Origin: Sophora flavescens
Taxonomy: Eukaryota; Streptophyta; Magnoliopsida; Fabales; Fabaceae
Direction of reading: 5' to 3'
NCBI GenBank assembly: GCA_030762895.1
Contig: CM061070.1
Span: 74,139,804-74,203,803, forward strand
Length of the DNA: 64,000 nt
Of the stretch, positions 47,607 to 58,369 are shown piece by piece. How positions within the stretch are numbered: the stretch's first letter is position 1; each line of letters starts with the position of its first letter. The notes beneath the pieces were generated by a model. That model saw nothing but the letters and a program-made list of their open reading frames with translations, did no database searches and was not told the DNA's origin. The position numbers and the translations under genes are program-made.

Positions 47607-48620
47607 TCAACCGGGGTCGGCTGGGCGTAGAAGTGCAGGAACACTTCTCTTCCATGGAACTCCTTCAAAAATTCGATTCTGCTCATACGGCCAATGACGC
47701 TTCCGCTTCGCTCTTTTCTCTCGGAGCTTCCTGGCCTTACTTCCTCCCGGCGGAAGTTTTGTTTCCACATGGTAAGCCACTCCAACTCCATCACCATTTG
47801 GTGCATCATCAGCCATGCATATCTTCGGAGTTGCTTCCATGTTGAGCTCTTCTTTTACCACTGGAGACGTTATATCGATCCTGCACACATGGCTCTCAAA
47901 AGGAGGGTTGTTATATAAGTTAGTAAATTCAAAATCGACCCTACCTTCCTCTACATTTAGAGAGAGTTTACCATTCCTTACATCTATTACTGCTCCAGCG
48001 GTGGCCAAGAATGACCTTCCTAAAATGATGGGGAATTCAGAATTCCCCTTCATATCCAATACCAGGAAATCGGTAGGGATGAAGAATTTCCCTACCTTTA
48101 CAAGAACGTTCTCTAGTATGCCTAGAGGAGTCCTAGTCGAGCCATCCGTAAATTGTAAGGAGAATTTGAATGGTCTCAACTCTTTTGTTCCCAACCTTTC
48201 CAAGATAGTGAGAGGCATCAAGCTCGCACTAGCCCCTAAGTCACATAAGGCTTGGTCGATTTGCACTTGTTTAATTGAGCAAGCGATAGAGAAGCTACCT
48301 GGGTCTTTCAGTTTAGGAGGCATATTAGATTTTTTCATGACATTTGGCTCCTCAGTTAAGCTCTTAGTTTCTACTTCCACTTGCTTTCTCTTGACCAACC
48401 TTTGTGGGAAAGGTATCGGGGGTTGGTACGGTGGTGGAGGAACATACTTTGGTTCTGGCTCTTCATCTTCGCTCATGTCCTCCTCCGGTTCCACGTCCTT
48501 TTCCCCCACCCCAAGCTTATCATCCCTCAAGTGTATGGCATTACAATGCTCAATGGGATTAGCTTCGGGTTGACCCGGGAACGCACTCTTAGGTCCGGTG
48601 TATGTGGCTTTGTTGGGCAA
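47607..48620 (-). CDS. Protease-containing ORF of G
   Basis: 337 codons. Proline-rich linker (YVPPPPYQPPIPFPQRL), then the aspartic protease: ALCDLGASASLMP at about residues 129-141 (active-site Asp in DLGAS) and EFPIILGRSFLATAG near residue 206, the second conserved block. After the protease the frame continues for about 100 residues, ends in a basic stretch (KARKLREKRAKRKRH) and stops where RT would begin. It overlaps the gag frame by 32 bases in another frame. In relatives the two are one frame, so a one-base indel near 48610 is the likely cause rather than programmed frameshifting. Confidence 0.85.
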   Translation of the reverse strand: MPNKATYTGPKSAFPGQPEANPIEHCNAIHLRDDKLGVGEKDVEPEEDMSEDEEPEPKYVPPPPYQPPIPFPQRLVKRKQVEVETKSLTEEPNVMKKSNMPPKLKDPGSFSIACSIKQVQIDQALCDLGASASLMPLTILERLGTKELRPFKFSLQFTDGSTRTPLGILENVLVKVGKFFIPTDFLVLDMKGNSEFPIILGRSFLATAGAVIDVRNGKLSLNVEEGRVDFEFTNLYNNPPFESHVCRIDITSPVVKEELNMEATPKICMADDAPNGDGVGVAYHVETKLPPGGSKARKLREKRAKRKRHWPYEQNRIFEGVPWKRSVPALLRPADPG

Positions 48621-49656
48621 TCTGGGTTTCTAGCATCTTGTTATGGATTGCTAAGTTGTCTACCTTAGATGCTAGCTCTTTTATTGCTTCGTTTACTGCC
48701 CTGGCTTGCTGTCTAAACTCCTCATTTTGTTTTGTTTGGGTTTCAACAAAACTTTCCAATAAAGACTCGAGTTTAGACTGCTGTACCTGAGGATACCCCG
48801 GTTTGGGTTTCCTATTACCTTGGCCCTCTTGGTACTCATGGTTCAGCGTGTTGCTGTAGTTGCCGTAGGAGAGGTAAGGGTTGTTCTTCCTTTGGTTGTA
48901 GGGATTTGGGGGAGCATAATTGGGCAACTTCGGGTTTGTGTCGTAGAAGTTGTGACAAGCGTTCACATGTTCCCCCGAAGCGCTGGATCCATGAGCAATT
49001 CCACGTGGGCACTCCATGATGTCGTGTCCCTGCATTCCACAAATCTCACAAACAATGTTAGTAGCACCTATTGCACTCACATTAGCCCTTTCAAGCCGAT
49101 CAAAACGTTTATTAAGTGAGTCTATTTTTGACATTATAAGATCAGTGCTATTAACTTCAAACTTACCCCCCGAAATCTTGTTCGGGTTATTACCTCTTTC
49201 TGAACCCCATTGGTGGTAGTTGGTGGCCACGTTTTCAATGATGTTGAATGCCTCAGTCAGAGGTCTATTCATAAAGGCTCCACCAGCTGCAGAATCAAGT
49301 GACACCTTCGAAGAGTAGTCCAATCCGTTATAGAAGGTGTGCACTAGTAACCACCTCTCGAGTCCATGGTGTGGGCAAGACTCCAGCAGTCCCTTGTAGC
49401 GATCCCAAGATTCCGATAAGGATTCTCCGTCTTTTTGGAAGAAGCCGGTGATCTGGGTTCGTATATAGGCCGTCTTGGATGGAGGGAAGAATTTCTCCAA
49501 GAACGCCTGTTCTAGTTGGTCCCAAGTAGTCAAGGTGTTGGCGGGCAATTGCTTTAGCCAAGCCTTTGCCTTTCCAGTCAGAGATGAGGGGAATAACCTT
49601 AAGCGTATAGCATCGACCGGTGCACCATGAATCCTAATTGCATCGGTGAACTCCAA
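48589..49656 (-). CDS. Gag of G (main part)
   Basis: 355 codons. Retrotransposon gag domain (AKAWLKQLPANTLTTWDQLE, then EKFFPPSKTAYIRTQI) followed by an intact CCHC zinc knuckle, CEICGMQGHDIMEC (about residues 202-215), an Asn/Pro-rich segment and a C-terminal coiled coil (NEAIKELASKVDNLAIHNKM). The first Met is internal: the true start is in the fragment at 49978, split off by one extra base near 49680 in a run of four C. Gag would form the particle around the element RNA. Confidence 0.88.
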   Translation of the reverse strand: MEFTDAIRIHGAPVDAIRLRLFPSSLTGKAKAWLKQLPANTLTTWDQLEQAFLEKFFPPSKTAYIRTQITGFFQKDGESLSESWDRYKGLLESCPHHGLERWLLVHTFYNGLDYSSKVSLDSAAGGAFMNRPLTEAFNIIENVATNYHQWGSERGNNPNKISGGKFEVNSTDLIMSKIDSLNKRFDRLERANVSAIGATNIVCEICGMQGHDIMECPRGIAHGSSASGEHVNACHNFYDTNPKLPNYAPPNPYNQRKNNPYLSYGNYSNTLNHEYQEGQGNRKPKPGYPQVQQSKLESLLESFVETQTKQNEEFRQQARAVNEAIKELASKVDNLAIHNKMLETQIAQQSHIHRT

Positions 49657-49672
49657 GAATGTTTCTACGTGA

Positions 49673-49978
49673 TCAGTCGGGGTCCTTCGAGGGCAATCCT
49701 CCGAATTGGTGCTGCCTAATCATGTTGATTAGCATAGGCGGTATAGTGTAGTTCTCCGCCTCAATCTCTGGCCTGGCAATCCCAGTTCGCAAACCCCTAG
49801 CATTTGGGGCTGCGTAGTCCTTCAATGGTTTCGTATCCGGTTGATTCGCCATGAGTGGAACGGGACTCAACCTTTCTCTCTCTCTTTGTAGCCTCCTACG
49901 TCTATGGAAGGTCCTCTCTATTTCTGGATCAACCTCACTAAGGCTCCCAAGACTTAGGGATCTTTGCATATAACACAC
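49673..49978 (-). pseudogene. N-terminal gag fragment of G
   Basis: Codes MQRSLSLGSLSEVDPEIERT and then LKDYAAPNARGLRTGI, the usual N-terminus of Athila-type gag. It ends at GGLPSKDPD and a stop, caused by an extra C; the next frame carries straight on into the gag at 49656. Confidence 0.88.
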
Positions 49979-50098
49979 AGAGATGGATACACTAGAAGGA
50001 AAGAAATTTTGATTTTTTTTTAAATATAAAAATTAAATAAAAAGAAAAGGTCCAGAAAAATCAATTTAAAAATTTAATTGAGATTCGAGAATGCACAG

Positions 50099-50116
50099 TC
50101 CCCGGCAACGGCGCCA
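50099..50116 (-). other. Primer-binding site of G (tRNA-Asp)
   Basis: TGGCGCCGTTGCCGGGGA on the minus strand, a perfect complement to the plant tRNA-Asp 3' end, six bases inside the LTR start at 50123. Confidence 0.95.
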
Positions 50117-50122
50117 AAAACT

Positions 50123-51637
50123 TGACAGCGCAACGCGCGAGTGCACGTGCGTGTGATTCCGGCAAGTGTATCGGACTGTCGCCAAGTAATAAAAGATATC
50201 GATCCCACAGAGACTGTGATCTCGAATTGCAATTAATTTTCAAATTGGCAAATCTGGACTGAATAAAAGGATTTGAATTTTGAGAAGGTTTTAAGAGATA
50301 AACAAATAGAATCAAATAAAACAGGAAAACAAATCTTTTTAGGGTTTTTGGATCTAAATGGATTCCTAGGGATTTGGGTTACCTACGAGGCTATTTATGT
50401 TACTAATATGATTTACCCTTTTTAATTAACGAAATTGCCTTGAAGGCGAGTTTATCCTCTAATAGCTTAAGCTCCCTCTCGGGTTACAAAAACCGTGCCC
50501 AATTGACCCAACCCCTACTCTCGTGGTAGTCGAACTCAGATTGGACCCTTTGCGTTTCGTGACAACTCGTTGATCCTCGAGGGACGGCTTCTAACTCTTG
50601 TGATTTCAGTCCCAAGTCTGACTCTATAGATCCGACACCTAAGTTCACCGCTAGGTTCCTCCTTAGAATGCCTATGACAAGCAAACAAGTGGCCACCGAA
50701 TTTACGAGTGATTCAAACACTAGAAATCAGATCTAAAACAAAATCGTAATTAACAAAGATTTTACATCAAATTAACATCATAAACAAAACCTGGGCATAG
50801 CCCTAATCCCTAGAAACTAAGATACTACTCAAGCCTTGCCATGGAGATGACAAGCTTGGTTGACAACATCATGAAAATACAAAATCAGAGTGTAGAGGAG
50901 GAAGAAGAAAATAGATCCTAAAATGTAGCCTAAGTGGTAGCAACCAAGTCCACCCCAAAAGTCCCAATGTGTATGTGTATGTGTGTATCTTCTGCCTCTG
51001 CCTGGTCCTTATTTATAGATGTGGGAAGTTAGAATCCCAATCTAACTCAAATTCTGATCCAATTCAGTTGCTTCAGGTCCAAGTAATGCGCGTCACAGCC
51101 GTGATGGCCATCACGGCCAGGCCGTGACGGCTTCTGCCTCGAGCACTTCTATGGATTTCAGATCCTTCGCGATGCGAAAGCCTTCTCGCGATGCGAAAGC
51201 CTTCTCGCGATGCGAGACCTCAATTTTCATGCTTGTCACGACCGTGATGGTAATTACAGCTAGGCCGTGACGGTCTCTGACTTGTGGGGGTTTTTGGTCA
51301 CGGCCGTGATGGACATCACGGCCAGGCCGTGACAAATTCTGACTTCAGCCTTTCTTCCTTTTCAGTTTTGCTCGATCATGGCCGTGATGGTCATCACGGC
51401 TAGGTCGTGATGGGCTCTGTTTGGCTCATTTTCTTCACTTTTCAAGCCCTATTTTCATCCAAACTCCATCATGGTTGATCTTGAGCATTTTATCCTTGAT
51501 TTCTGCAAAACAACACCACGAAAACCGCCTTACCCGTTCCAAAGGAAAATTAACCAAAAATAAAATTAAATATGCCTAAACTACATGAAAATGAATGCAA
51601 AATGATAGACAAAGATGAGGTGAAATCACACTCATCA
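50123..51637 (-). mobile_element. 5' LTR of G
   Basis: Nearly identical to the left LTR apart from length changes in the island (51090-51415), where it has three CGCGATGCGA units against two, and the full GGTCACGGCCGTGATGG to GGCCAGGCCGTGAC block that is collapsed in the left LTR. Confidence 0.93.
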
Positions 51638-54136
51638 ATTATGTTTACCAACTTTTTAGAAAACTGAAAAATATTTTCGCAGGCACAACAAGCAAAACTG
51701 AAGCAAGGAAAAATTAGACGGGTGACTCGTCTAATTTTAAAGCAACACACAGGCAGTGAAGGGTTAAAAGAGATTTGATATTCACAATTTTAAAACCCCA
51801 AGTTAAAAGCTAAAACAAATAAACTCTTAAATAAATTAAAGAGGTTAGGGAAGATGAATATCACTCAAGAGATTTATACTGGTTCACCCCAAAACCAATA
51901 GGGCTACCTCCAGTTCTTGACAGCACCAAGTTTAGCCACTATAACTGATCAGATTACAGTACAAGTATTCTTTTAACACTTAGCCTCTCTGGTCTCACTT
52001 TCAAACAAGTATTCTTTTCTCACCTAGCCTCTCCAGGCTCAACAATAAAAGGGTAAAAGAGTTTGAGTATTTATTACATCTTTGTAAGTCTTTCTAGTAA
52101 CACTCAGAGTGAAATAAATATGAGAATGAAAGATTGCGAATTAATATCAAATGATTGAAGAGACAATCAATTAATGAATGAAGAGTAAATGAGCAGAGTA
52201 AATGCTTCTTGAATATACTCAGAATCTCTTATCTTCATCTTCATGGTTTGCATTATTTAAAGGCTTCAATCAATTAATTCGTTAGACATAGCACCAAAAA
52301 GTGAGTTCATTTAACTTGAACTTCTGGGACGCCATTAATACCAAAGAGTTGTTCTGAAAGTTCATTAAATGCTTGGGGACGTTGAGCTTTGACATGTGCG
52401 ACCAAGAGTTCACTTTGTTTTAAAAAGTTGTTGTTTCAGAGATGTAGCAACAGAGCTTTTGTATTTGCAGTAGAGAACTTTCCCATTTCAGTGCAACACT
52501 CAGTTCACCTTTTGGAAAGTACTTTTGCTTTGTACTTGAAATAGCTAAAAGCAACTGAATTGGTACAGAGGTAGCGTGTTTATTCCTTAAAACCTTGAAA
52601 GAATAATTTCTTTATTCTTCATGCATGGTGCTTTTGTCTAGAGTTATTCGAGGTCTTCAAAAGAAGCATCTTGATCAAAGAATTGAAATAACCAAAGTTA
52701 ACACAAGAAGGGGAGTTGAATTGTGTTTACCAACATTTTAGGTTACTTTGAAAATTATTTTCGCAGGCACAACAAGCAAAAATAAGGCAACAAAAATTAG
52801 ACAGGTGACTCGCTAATTTTGAGACAGAACACACGCGCACACAGAGAAGGTCAAAACAGAGATTAATATTCACAATATTAACTCCCCAAGTTAAAAGCTT
52901 AAACAAATAACTCTTAAACAAATTAAATAGATAAGGGAAGAGGAATATCACTCAATAGTTGTATATCGGTTTACCCCAAAATCCCTAGGGCTACGTCCAG
53001 TTTCTTGGTAGCACCAAGTTTCCATTATAACTGATCAAATTACAGTACAAGTATTCTTTTCACACCTAGCCTCTCCAGGCTTAACACTTAAACAAGTATT
53101 CTTTTCTCACCTAGCCTCTTCAGGCTCAACACAGTAAGCTGTAAAGGTTTTGTGTAATTAATACAACTTGCAAATCTTTCAGATCACACTTAGAGAGTGA
53201 AATAAATATGAAGTATGAAAGACTGCGAATTAATATCAAATGATTGAACGAATATTCAATGAAAGAATGAAGAAGTTAATGAAGTGGTTAAATGCTTTTT
53301 GCGCAGAGTTCTTAATGATATACAACTTCTTGTCTCCATCTTCATGGTTTGATCTATATAAAGACTTCAATCAATTGATCCATTAGGCACAGCTTCAGAA
53401 AGTGTGTTCTTTGATTTGAGCTTCTGGAACGCCATTAATGCCAAAGAGTCATTCTGTGTAAGCATTAAATGTTTAGGGATGTTGAGTTTTAACAAGGCAT
53501 TGCCAGAGTACACTTTTGTTCTGAGCAGCTGTTGTATCAGAGTTGCAGTAGCAGGCTCCTTGTACTTGCAGCAGAGAGCTTTCCTCTTTCAGTGCAACAC
53601 TCAGTTCACTTTCTGGAAAGCACTTTTACTTTGTACTAGAACATCTAAAAGGTGACTGCTATGATACAGAGGTTGTGTGTTTATTCCTTAATACCTTGAA
53701 ACAAACATTATTTATTCTTTATCCTTGGTGCTATTGTCCAGAGGTCTTCCAGATCCTTAAGGAAGACATCTTATTCAAATACGGTTGACTTGGACTTCAT
53801 TCTGACTGACACTTTATCAAGTGTAGCGGTGTTTGAAATTTAGACGGGTGCTTGTGCAGTCCAGATTTAGACGGGTGATAATGAGCCAAAACTTAAACGA
53901 GTGATCGAGTCATTTTAGACGAGTGATCTTCTGAGGCTTCTTCAGAATTGTGAGTCTTGCCACGTCATCAACTAGAACAAAATCTTGATTGAGCTTTGAC
54001 GTGGTCTATGTATGAGTTGACTGTATTTTTAGACGAGTGGTTTTTAGACGAGTCTAAAAACTGCGCCCTACTAAAATGTAGACGGGTCATAATTTAGACA
54101 AGTGACCTTAAGTCTATTTTCCTGCACACTTATCTG

Positions 54137-54747
54137 TAAGGGTGTTCGCGGATTGGATTGGATCGGTTTTGAGCTAAAAAGATATACGATCCAATGATTA
54201 AAACAACTTGCGGTTTGGATTGGATCGATTTGTTTCCTTCAAAAAATCCGATCCAATCCAATCCAATCAAATACGGTTTGGATTGGATTGGATTGGATAA
54301 TTCGGTTTTTGTAATACTTTATTTTTTTCTTATGTCAAGTGTTCTTTCTACTTATTTAATAGTGGACAAAAGATAATCTTCATTTAAATGAGCTATTTTA
54401 AGGTGCCCAATACTTATTTTAACATATCTTTGTATTAGAACAATAGAACCTTTATGAAAGGCATCAACTATTTGTTCCTTATTAATCATTATTTGATTTG
54501 ATGATGAGTGAAGAAAAATTCTAGATAATTCTTGATAAAATTTTAATTTGGGAGTTTGAGAAAAAATAATTATTGATATTTTTTAACACGTTCTTTTGTG
54601 TTAAGTATTCGTTATATTAATTCTCTATATATATCTACTCTCACTTATCCTAATTTTTTCCTTGAATCGGCTACAGATAAATTGTAGCTAATTATTTTTC
54701 AAATTTACTTATGATTGATTTCCTATTTTTCATGTTTACTCAATCGA

Positions 54748-54815
<68 letters not shown>

Positions 54816-55199
54816 GTGTGTGTGTGTGTTATGCATCAAAACTTTTAGCAAAATATAACTTTAAGACTTTAATATTTATTCTAAATAGTCTCATATATGT
54901 CATTGCAACAAAAATATTAAAGAGAATGAGGGACATAAAAGTATGAAAAACGATGCTCAAGTATGAGTAATACTATAATTTTAAAAAATAATAGTATATG
55001 TATATAATACTATAATTGTAAAAAATAATAGTATATGTATATAAAATATCGATTTGGATTGGATTTCACTAGGAGATCCAAAATCCGATCCAATCCATTG
55101 AAAAATCGATATTTTCGATTTTCGATTTTTTCGGTTTTCGAATTTTCGGTTCGGTTTTTTCGGTTTGAATAAGTTTGGATCGGTTGATGAACACCCCTA
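54137..55199. mobile_element. Non-autonomous hAT-like transposon
   Basis: Ends TAAGGGTGTTC and GAACACCCCTA are inverted copies with one mismatch. Flanks CTTATCTG (54129-54136) and CTTATCAG (55200-55207) are an 8-bp duplication with one change, the hAT signature. Subterminal GGATTGGATTGGAT repeats occur in opposite orientation at the two ends. No transposase frame. Confidence 0.9.
54748..54829. repeat. (TA)n then (TG)n microsatellite
   Basis: About 64 bases of TA followed by CTGTGTGTGTGTGTG within the hAT element. Confidence 0.95.
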
Positions 55200-55319
55200 C
55201 TTATCAGACATATCAATAATTTCATATAGTTCAATATTACCATACTTAATTTGTTTGGAATCATCAAAACTTAGAGAATTTACACATGGAATGTGTTTCA
55301 GACTTATGAGGTCTCAACA

Positions 55320-55748
55320 TTCTCCCCTTTTTTGATGATGACAAATAATTTTTCTAATTTTATTGAACATCAAAAAGTAACAGTAGAAATTTTCAAACAG
55401 ATATAATTAATCAGAGTATGCTATGCTCCCCCTTAGTTTATGCTTTAGATAAAAACATGTATCAGAGCAAAAACAAGGTATCAGATCTAATATCAGAGCA
55501 ACATCAAATTTTTGGAACAGAAGGCATTATTAACAGGGTTAAGTTCTAGTTTATGTCAGTTTTTTACTTTTACTTCCTCACCCTTTTGGCATCAATCAAA
55601 AAGATATAAAACAGATAAATAAAGAGAGCCAAAAGTGATCAAAACTTCATCTCATATTATTGAGAGTCAAGAAAGGTTACAAGTGATAAGGACATCACTG
55701 ACTTGTACATTGCATGACTCAAAACAAAAGAAAGCTAAGTCCTAAGAC
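55320..55748 (-). promoter_or_regulatory. 3' non-coding region of I with polypurine tracts
   Basis: AAAAAAGGGGAGAA abuts the LTR (minus strand), and TAAGGGGGAGCAT lies near 55423-55435. Same arrangement as in H at 16680-17061. Confidence 0.75.
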
Positions 55749-56382
55749 CTAAGAACTAGGGCCTCCTTGGCTTTTGAAGAAAGCTTCCATCATCCTTTGC
55801 ATTGCAGCTTGCTAAGCTAGCATCTAAGCTTGAAAAACAGCTTGTTGTTCTATGGCAGCATCCTGCCTTTGAATGACAGTTTACAAACTTGAAGCCATTT
55901 CATCAAGCCTCTGATGAGCAGCAGGATCATAGGCAACCACTAGGGCAGTAGAGTCTGTTGTAGCTAGACCAGTTGCAGATGCAGATGGAGGAGGTGTAGA
56001 AGGTAACTCTTCAGCTTGAATACTGTCCTCAGGCTGAGAATCTAAAAACACATTTGTTGAAAGATCAGAGATAAAGTCATTATTATGATAGAATTCTTCA
56101 AGAAATCCATGAATTCTTTCATGGTGAAGAGGAGATTCTATAACAGAAAGAAGAAATTCATAAGATCTCCTAATGAGATTTATGGGAGTGATTGGGATAG
56201 TTGGAAGGAAATTTAAAATAAAGAAAGGGAAAACCATAAAGAAAGGAGGTAAAGTGTAAATTGATGGTGAAAAGGGATAAAGAGAAAAAGCTGGGCTACC
56301 TCTGGTTGGGATGGTTTTCTTTTTTTCTTCTGACAACCTAGAACTGGATCCACATCTCCAGTAGATGTCTCTGACCTTGAGG

Positions 56383-58369
56383 TAGGGATGGTAATGGGTA
56401 GGGTTTGGGTAGGGTACTATAGTACCCGTCCCCATACCCGCGTTTAAAAAAATTACCCGTACCCTCGTGGGTAGCAACCTCAATACCCTTATCCGTACCC
56501 TCTGGGTACCTAAGTACCCACACCCGTACCCATTACCCGCATTTTAACAAAGAAAAAAATAAATAACAAAATGATCATAACTTAATTTAAAAACCATCCA
56601 ACAATGTTTCGAATGTATTCATCAAAGCTACGTAGAAAAAAATAAATAACAAAATGATCATAACTTAATTTAAAATACTATATGTATGTGATGAAGTTAA
56701 AAAATATCATACCTTAATATGCGACTTTGCATATCCCAGACATCATTAATGTAGTGATCTGTAATGGCCATATATCCTTTCTTTTGGTTACTAGCTATCC
56801 ACATGTCTGTTGTTATAGCAATCTTACTCCCGATCTTCTCCAAGAGTCCTATAGTCTTCACCTTTTCATTTTCATAGATTTTGATGATATCATTTTTTTT
56901 ATCGTCTTTCGACTAGGAACCTTGAACAAAGGTTAAAGACCTTCAGAATATGCTCTGAATCCCAGATGGTCCACCATTGAAAGTGGATACTCGTGAACTA
57001 TTATCATACAAGCAAGGTCTTTTCTTAATTTCTCTGGATCAAAGTGATAGTTACTCAAATAAGTAGATGACCCATCTATCTTCTTCTGTTCTCTCAACAA
57101 GATTGATTGTCTTATATCCTTATATGGCCTTCTTTTACAAGTCTCATAATGTTTATGTAAATGGTGTGTTCCATCAGATCTTCTACCACACATATACTTG
57201 TTGCAATAATTGCATATAGCCTTTTCTTCACCATTAACTGTTTTTTTCGTGAAGTGGTTCCAAACAATGGATATCTTCTTTTTTTTTCCATCTTCAGACA
57301 ACTCAATAGTATTAGCATCATCAACAAAAACAGGAACGGGATCGGTTGGAGTTTCTGATCGATCTTTTTCGAACTACCCACATTTCCACTGGGAACATTT
57401 TGAGGTTGTGCGAGAGATGAGCTACTCTCATATTCCTTTGATTGAATCAATCCAACTACGTTTTCCATCTAAAAAAAACCATTAAAATAGAGCAAAACAT
57501 AATACAGAATAAAGCAAAAAAGAAGAACATAACAAAACAAAACCAAAAATACAATGAACACAGAGCAAAGCAAGATGAACCAAGAAGAGCAAAGATGAAC
57601 ACGGTCATAGAAGATAAGAAAACATAAGAAAAAAATAAAGCAAGATGAACACAGTCACAGAACACAACAAAAAAGTGAAATCAGAGAGCAAAGTGAAATC
57701 AGATAATAAATCACCACCTGGAGATGGGTGGAAGTTGTGGTGCGCCGCCGCTGTTGGAGGTCGAACAGACGGGTAGAGGTCGTGGTGCGCCGCCGCTGAT
57801 GGAGATCGAAAAATGATGAAGGTCTAGGGTTCGTGGTGGGTCGGACGTCGCGGATGGAACGCTGTCGCCGAACAGAGACGAAGGAGGCCGAACAGAGGAA
57901 GGGTCGATGAAGGAGGAAGAAGGGTCGACCAGAGGAAGGGTCGAATGGTGAAGGCCTAGTGATGAAGGAAGATGACGGTGGAGAAAGTTTTGGCCGGCGA
58001 TGAAGGAGGAAGGGACGGTGGTTTGAGGCTTGGAGATGAACAAGGTTACAAGGAAGATGAGATGAGATGGAGCATAAAGAAACGGCTGAGGTAGTACTAG
58101 GGTTTCAAGTTTCTAATTTTGATCTCTAATAATTATATGTATTAATATAAATATATAAATAAATATATAAATAAATAAATATATATATATATACATGCGG
58201 GTATTGGGCGGGGTGGGTACCAAGGTACCAGTACCCGCCCCCATACCCTCTCAGATTTGCGGGTAATTACCCGAACCCGTACCCTTACCCAAAAAGCGGG
58301 TTTTTATCTTACCCACAGCGGGTATTTTTTGCGGGTATCCGAAGGGTAGGGTCCGGATTGCCATCCCTA
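56383..58369 (-). mobile_element. hAT transposon with decayed transposase
   Basis: Ends TAGGGATGGTAAT and ATTGCCATCCCTA, flanked by CCTTGAGG (56375-56382) and CCTCGAGG (58370-58377), an 8-bp duplication with one change. Many GGGTA and TACCC motifs near both ends, as expected for transposase binding. It lies in the third ORF of copia I. A 41-base phrase (AAATAAATAACAAAATGATC and onward) occurs twice 83 bases apart at about 56552 and 56635. Confidence 0.92.
56700..57468 (-). pseudogene. N-terminal part of an hAT transposase (BED zinc finger)
   Basis: Starts MENVVGLIQSKEYESSSSLA at 57468, shifts frame near 57360, then the BED finger: VWNHFTKK, CNYCNKYM and HLHKHYETC (57290-57130), then FRAYSEGL near 56940. 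After another break comes ITTDMWIASNQKKGYMAIT near 56800, the start of the RNase H-like catalytic region. The remainder, including the C-terminal dimerisation domain, is gone, so the element could only move with help. Confidence 0.85.

Larger units (their letters stand above)
44483..51637 (-). mobile_element. Gypsy element G, gag-protease only (Athila-type, non-autonomous)
   Basis: LTRs of 1472 and 1515 bases with ATTGT (44478-44482) and ATTAT (51638-51642) as target duplication with one change. It has a perfect tRNA-Asp primer site. The 4.2-kb interior codes gag and protease but no RT, RNase H or integrase. Layout resembles TR-GAG-type non-autonomous elements that keep a structural protein and borrow pol. 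Confidence 0.9.
6345..52683 (-). mobile_element. Copia element H (Sirevirus-like), broken by four nested insertions and one at its edge
   Basis: Pieces on the minus strand fall in the right order for one element: 5' LTR, initiator-Met-like primer site, gag with coiled coil, protease, integrase, RT/RNase H, a third ORF, AAAAAGGGGGAGA polypurine tracts, and 3' LTR. Removing E, K, B and G at their target duplications rejoins the pieces, for example at the integrase/RT junction. The order protease-integrase-RT is copia type. The ORF after pol and the repeated polypurine tracts before the 3' LTR are known Sirevirus traits. All genes carry frameshifts or stops, so it is dead. Its 3' LTR lacks about 0.5 kb at the outer end, and its 5' LTR is entered by element I at 52684. 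Confidence 0.85.
44443..52683 (-). mobile_element. 5' LTR of H, split by G and entered by I
   Basis: Parts 44443-44482 and 51638-52683. They rejoin as TTGAATTGTGTTTACC, as seen intact in I's LTR near 52725. At 52684 the copia LTR of I starts anew, so the rest of H's 5' LTR lies outside the window. Confidence 0.85.
52684..55319 (-). mobile_element. 3' LTR of I, with hAT element nested inside
   Basis: TGAAATAACC to GGTCTCAACA on the plus strand, about 1565 bases without the hAT element. It matches both LTR remnants of H along their length, with repeated GACGGGTG and GACGAGTG phrases in the inner third. Confidence 0.88.

Noticed and set aside
47815..48573. 252-codon plus-strand ORF
   Set aside because: Exact antisense of the G protease ORF, which has clear motifs; a shadow frame.
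57711..58043. 110-codon minus-strand ORF at the right end of the hAT element
   Set aside because: Ser/Pro-rich low-complexity frame lying upstream of the BED finger, not joined to it; no domain seen.
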